The notes beneath the pieces were generated by a model, which saw nothing but the letters and a program-made list of their open reading frames with translations, did not search any database and was not told the DNA's origin. Shown here piece by piece: positions 61,851-64,000 of a DNA stretch of 64,000 nt. Origin of the DNA: Promethearchaeota archaeon (lineage in GTDB: Archaea; Asgardarchaeota; Lokiarchaeia; Sigyniarchaeales; SOKP01); the NCBI GenBank assembly GCA_016840085.1, contig JAEOTA010000055.1, positions 1 to 64,000 of the forward strand. The letters run 5' to 3'. Each line of letters opens with the position of its first letter. Within the stretch, counting starts at the first letter, position 1. The position numbers and the translations under genes were made by a program.

Positions 61851-63377
61851 TTAAAATTGAGACCAGATTTTCATATCATACCACATTTCTCGTTCTTTCT
61901 TTAATGGATCTTCCCATATTTGTATATTGTTGTCAAATACGATTGTAGCTCTTCTTTTATTGTCATACTGTGGCCATGTAGGAATATTTTTATGATTTGG
62001 ATCTCCTTTCCTAGCAAATGAAGTCCATACATCCATCATTTTCGCTGATAATATTTCAGTATCTTTTGATTTTTTAGGAATTATCCCATAATCTTTATCC
62101 CAAAACCTATTAAATACAAAAGCAATATCTAAAGCATGCATAGCACCAAATTTTCCACCTTGAAACGTAGATTCCCATGAAAAAAGGTACATATACGTAT
62201 TTTTTTGATAATTACTATGGAACTCTGCAAATTTAATTGCAGGGATATGGAATCTTGAATCTGTAATAAACGCATCAATAATGTCTTGAGGTTTTGATGA
62301 TAAATTGTTTTCTTCTCTTGATTCTTTATAAGAATTAATAACAAATTCAACCATATTTTCATCTTCTCCAAGATATCGCAGAGCACTTTTTATTAACTTA
62401 GGTAGTGCCTTTGCTTCCAACTCTTTGAAATTAGGATTAATGAAATGCCAGAATTTCCATTCCTCAAGATTTGTTCCAATAATTAAGTCAATCCCCTTAG
62501 CAAATCCTTTTTTTATAGCTTTTAATGGATGTTCTGGTAGATTTTTACTATCAACATATGGTCCAAAGGCAAGATAAATTCCTTTGGAATTAGCTTTTTG
62601 TTGTATTTTATAAGAAGCGTCTACAATTTTTTCAGTAGGAAGTTTTCGAAGCTTTTCTAATTCATCTGGTTTTAAATTAAGTTCTTCTAATAACCATTTT
62701 GTAACTGTTTTTCTATCCGAAAGTTTATAACCTTGAGGCATAGCTCTTCCACTTTGCGCTATTACTCGATGAAATAATCCCTTAGCTTTCGGCATTGCCA
62801 TTAGTATGCATACTGATTGACCCCCAGCACTTTCACCAAAAATAGTAATATTTTCTGGGTCTCCGCCAAAAAATTCAATATTTCGACGAATCCATTTTAG
62901 AGCAGCAATTTGATCCAACAAGTCAATATTTCCTGGAACATTAGGTAAAACTAAATTTGCAAACGCACCCAAACGATAATTTATGGTAACTAATACCACA
63001 TTACCTCGTCGTGTTAAATTGATTGGATTAATCCGAGAACCAGATCCATACAAAAAACTACCACCATGAATCCACACCATCACTGGACGTTTCTCAGCAT
63101 CTACTCCTGGTGTCCAGATATTTAAAATCAAAGAATTAGCCTCGTCTTGTTTAGGATAAGGTTCAGGTGTAATTGCCGTTATTGGTTGTGGAACTTCTGG
63201 CCCAAATTTTAACGCTTCTAATACACCATCCCACGATTTTTTTAGTATTGGAGCATTTAATCTCAATTCACCAATGGGTGGTTCAACATAAGGAATTCCC
63301 TTAAAAACTAATATATTATTATCGATATATCCTTGCAACCTCCCCGCTTCTGTCTCAATAATATCAGTTTTCTTCAT
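61851..63377 (-). CDS. Type B carboxylesterase
   Basis: Protein of 508 residues. The nucleophile elbow is GESAGGQS near 184-191, preceded by the oxyanion-hole HGGSFLYGSG near 104-113. The acidic member lies in the NLEEW segment, and a catalytic His is in GAMHALD near residue 410. It belongs with para-nitrobenzyl esterases and cholinesterase-like proteins. It has no signal peptide, so it acts in the cytoplasm. The N-terminal TEAGRLQGYI and KGIPYVEPPIGELR match the family well. Confidence 0.9.
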   Translation of the reverse strand: MKKTDIIETEAGRLQGYIDNNILVFKGIPYVEPPIGELRLNAPILKKSWDGVLEALKFGPEVPQPITAITPEPYPKQDEANSLILNIWTPGVDAEKRPVMVWIHGGSFLYGSGSRINPINLTRRGNVVLVTINYRLGAFANLVLPNVPGNIDLLDQIAALKWIRRNIEFFGGDPENITIFGESAGGQSVCILMAMPKAKGLFHRVIAQSGRAMPQGYKLSDRKTVTKWLLEELNLKPDELEKLRKLPTEKIVDASYKIQQKANSKGIYLAFGPYVDSKNLPEHPLKAIKKGFAKGIDLIIGTNLEEWKFWHFINPNFKELEAKALPKLIKSALRYLGEDENMVEFVINSYKESREENNLSSKPQDIIDAFITDSRFHIPAIKFAEFHSNYQKNTYMYLFSWESTFQGGKFGAMHALDIAFVFNRFWDKDYGIIPKKSKDTEILSAKMMDVWTSFARKGDPNHKNIPTWPQYDNKRRATIVFDNNIQIWEDPLKKEREMWYDMKIWSQF

Positions 63378-63470
63378 GGTATTAACCGTTATTTTCTATG
63401 GAGTATAATTATATCTAAAATTTATCTTAATTGATTTTAATTGACAGCTTTATCAAATAGTACTACAAGT

Positions 63471-64000
63471 TTATTCTTCTATTTCTTGCTTTTCTTTATT
63501 TTGAACTCGTCTTTTTATTACCGCTAGTCGTTTTCTCCTAATTTTATCATAAGCATACAGTTTAGGATGTAATTTAATATCTAAATAACCGACTATTAAT
63601 AAGATAATGGCTAATATCACATTCATAAATCCAATTAATTCATATGAATCTAAGTAAATAACACTAATAGCTAAACCCCCCATTTGTAAGAATGCAGTTG
63701 AAATCAAAGGCCCAAGTACTTGTGAAGACGCCTGAAGATTAATAGCCCATCCACTTACAACTCCTTGTTGGTCTGGATCGACCGCTTTAGTGATATTTGC
63801 AGAAATAAGTGGTCTCATCAAAGCTAACATAAATGCAAATACTAAAACAAATGGGAAAACCATCCAAAATTCATATAAATAGGGGTAGATTATGAAAGTG
63901 ATGATTGCTAAAACAAAAGTAATAATTAAAATTCGTTTTTCACCTAACTTTCTAAGTAGTGGTCTTATAAGAATTAATCCATATATTAAAAGACCAACGC
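63471..64000 (-). CDS. MFS transporter, C-terminal part, cut by window edge
   Basis: The frame stays open from 63471 to the window end, so the start lies beyond 64000. About 175 residues are visible, with five hydrophobic helices (for example ILIITFVLAIITFIIYPYLY and VFPFVLVFAFMLAL). The RPLLRKLGEKRIL segment resembles the conserved loop between MFS helices, and DPDQQGVVSGW is the typical helix 10 region of drug-proton antiporters (TetA/Bcr group). The C-terminal tail is charged. It probably exports or imports small molecules. The carboxylesterase gene follows 90 bases downstream. Confidence 0.8.
   Translation of the reverse strand, partial: VGLLIYGLILIRPLLRKLGEKRILIITFVLAIITFIIYPYLYEFWMVFPFVLVFAFMLALMRPLISANITKAVDPDQQGVVSGWAINLQASSQVLGPLISTAFLQMGGLAISVIYLDSYELIGFMNVILAIILLIVGYLDIKLHPKLYAYDKIRRKRLAVIKRRVQNKEKQEIEE

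Overview
The window reads as archaeal chromosome, most likely from an Asgard archaeon of the Lokiarchaeia type. The domain call is firm. There are TATA-box promoters, a TFB (TFIIB) paralogue, RadA-, Hef- and Ski2/Hel308-type repair proteins, poly-T terminators, many small zinc ribbons and an ISH3-type transposase. The Asgard assignment is an inference from a tandem SH3-like protein, the many lipid-handling genes and the AT-rich composition. No rRNA, tRNA or CRISPR array was seen.

Left part (about 0-27 kb): an information-processing island. After an ISH3-like insertion sequence come a RadA paralogue with an extra C-terminal HhH domain, a small zinc-finger protein, and a three-gene operon (RecA-fold ATPase, small membrane protein, M50-like membrane protease). 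These are followed by a TFB paralogue, a large secreted helical-repeat protein, and a three-gene operon (HTH-like protein, Hef-like helicase with a decayed nuclease domain, zinc-ribbon/winged-helix protein). Next are two small ORFs, a surface beta-helix protein, and a Ski2-like helicase carrying a SWIM zinc finger, with small zinc proteins on both sides. The island ends in a tight five-gene plus-strand operon (19.4-26.9 kb): a membrane-anchored HhH protein, two small membrane proteins, a 1261-residue HerA/VirB4-like membrane protein that has lost both Walker motifs, and a coiled-coil protein. A compact structured RNA candidate with its own poly-T end lies just upstream. Together these genes suggest an undescribed membrane-linked DNA-handling system (transfer, uptake or recombination). 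That reading is an inference.

Middle part (27-36 kb): a GNAT-DUF998 fusion, a multi-spanning membrane protein, a PP-loop sugar-amidotransferase-like enzyme divergent from a tandem GNAT protein, a metallo-beta-lactamase-fold enzyme, an old-yellow-enzyme reductase, a hot-dog thioesterase and a tandem SH3-like protein.

Right part (35.6-64 kb): a metabolic region rich in lipid and glycan enzymes. It holds an interrupted esterase gene, an acyl-CoA ligase, a six-repeat FG-GAP/VCBS surface protein, a PIG-L deacetylase, two ferredoxin-like proteins, alpha/beta hydrolases, three short-chain/flavin dehydrogenases, a DUF1624-like membrane acyltransferase, a GH3 beta-glycosidase, Gfo/Idh/MocA and ThuA proteins, and a second old yellow enzyme. 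It also holds a tiny peptide gene, a membrane-anchored ectodomain protein followed by a UbiA-like protein, a CHK-type kinase, a histidine phosphatase, a carboxylesterase and the edge of an MFS transporter. The overall flavour is degradation and remodelling of lipids, esters and sugars by an anaerobic heterotroph.
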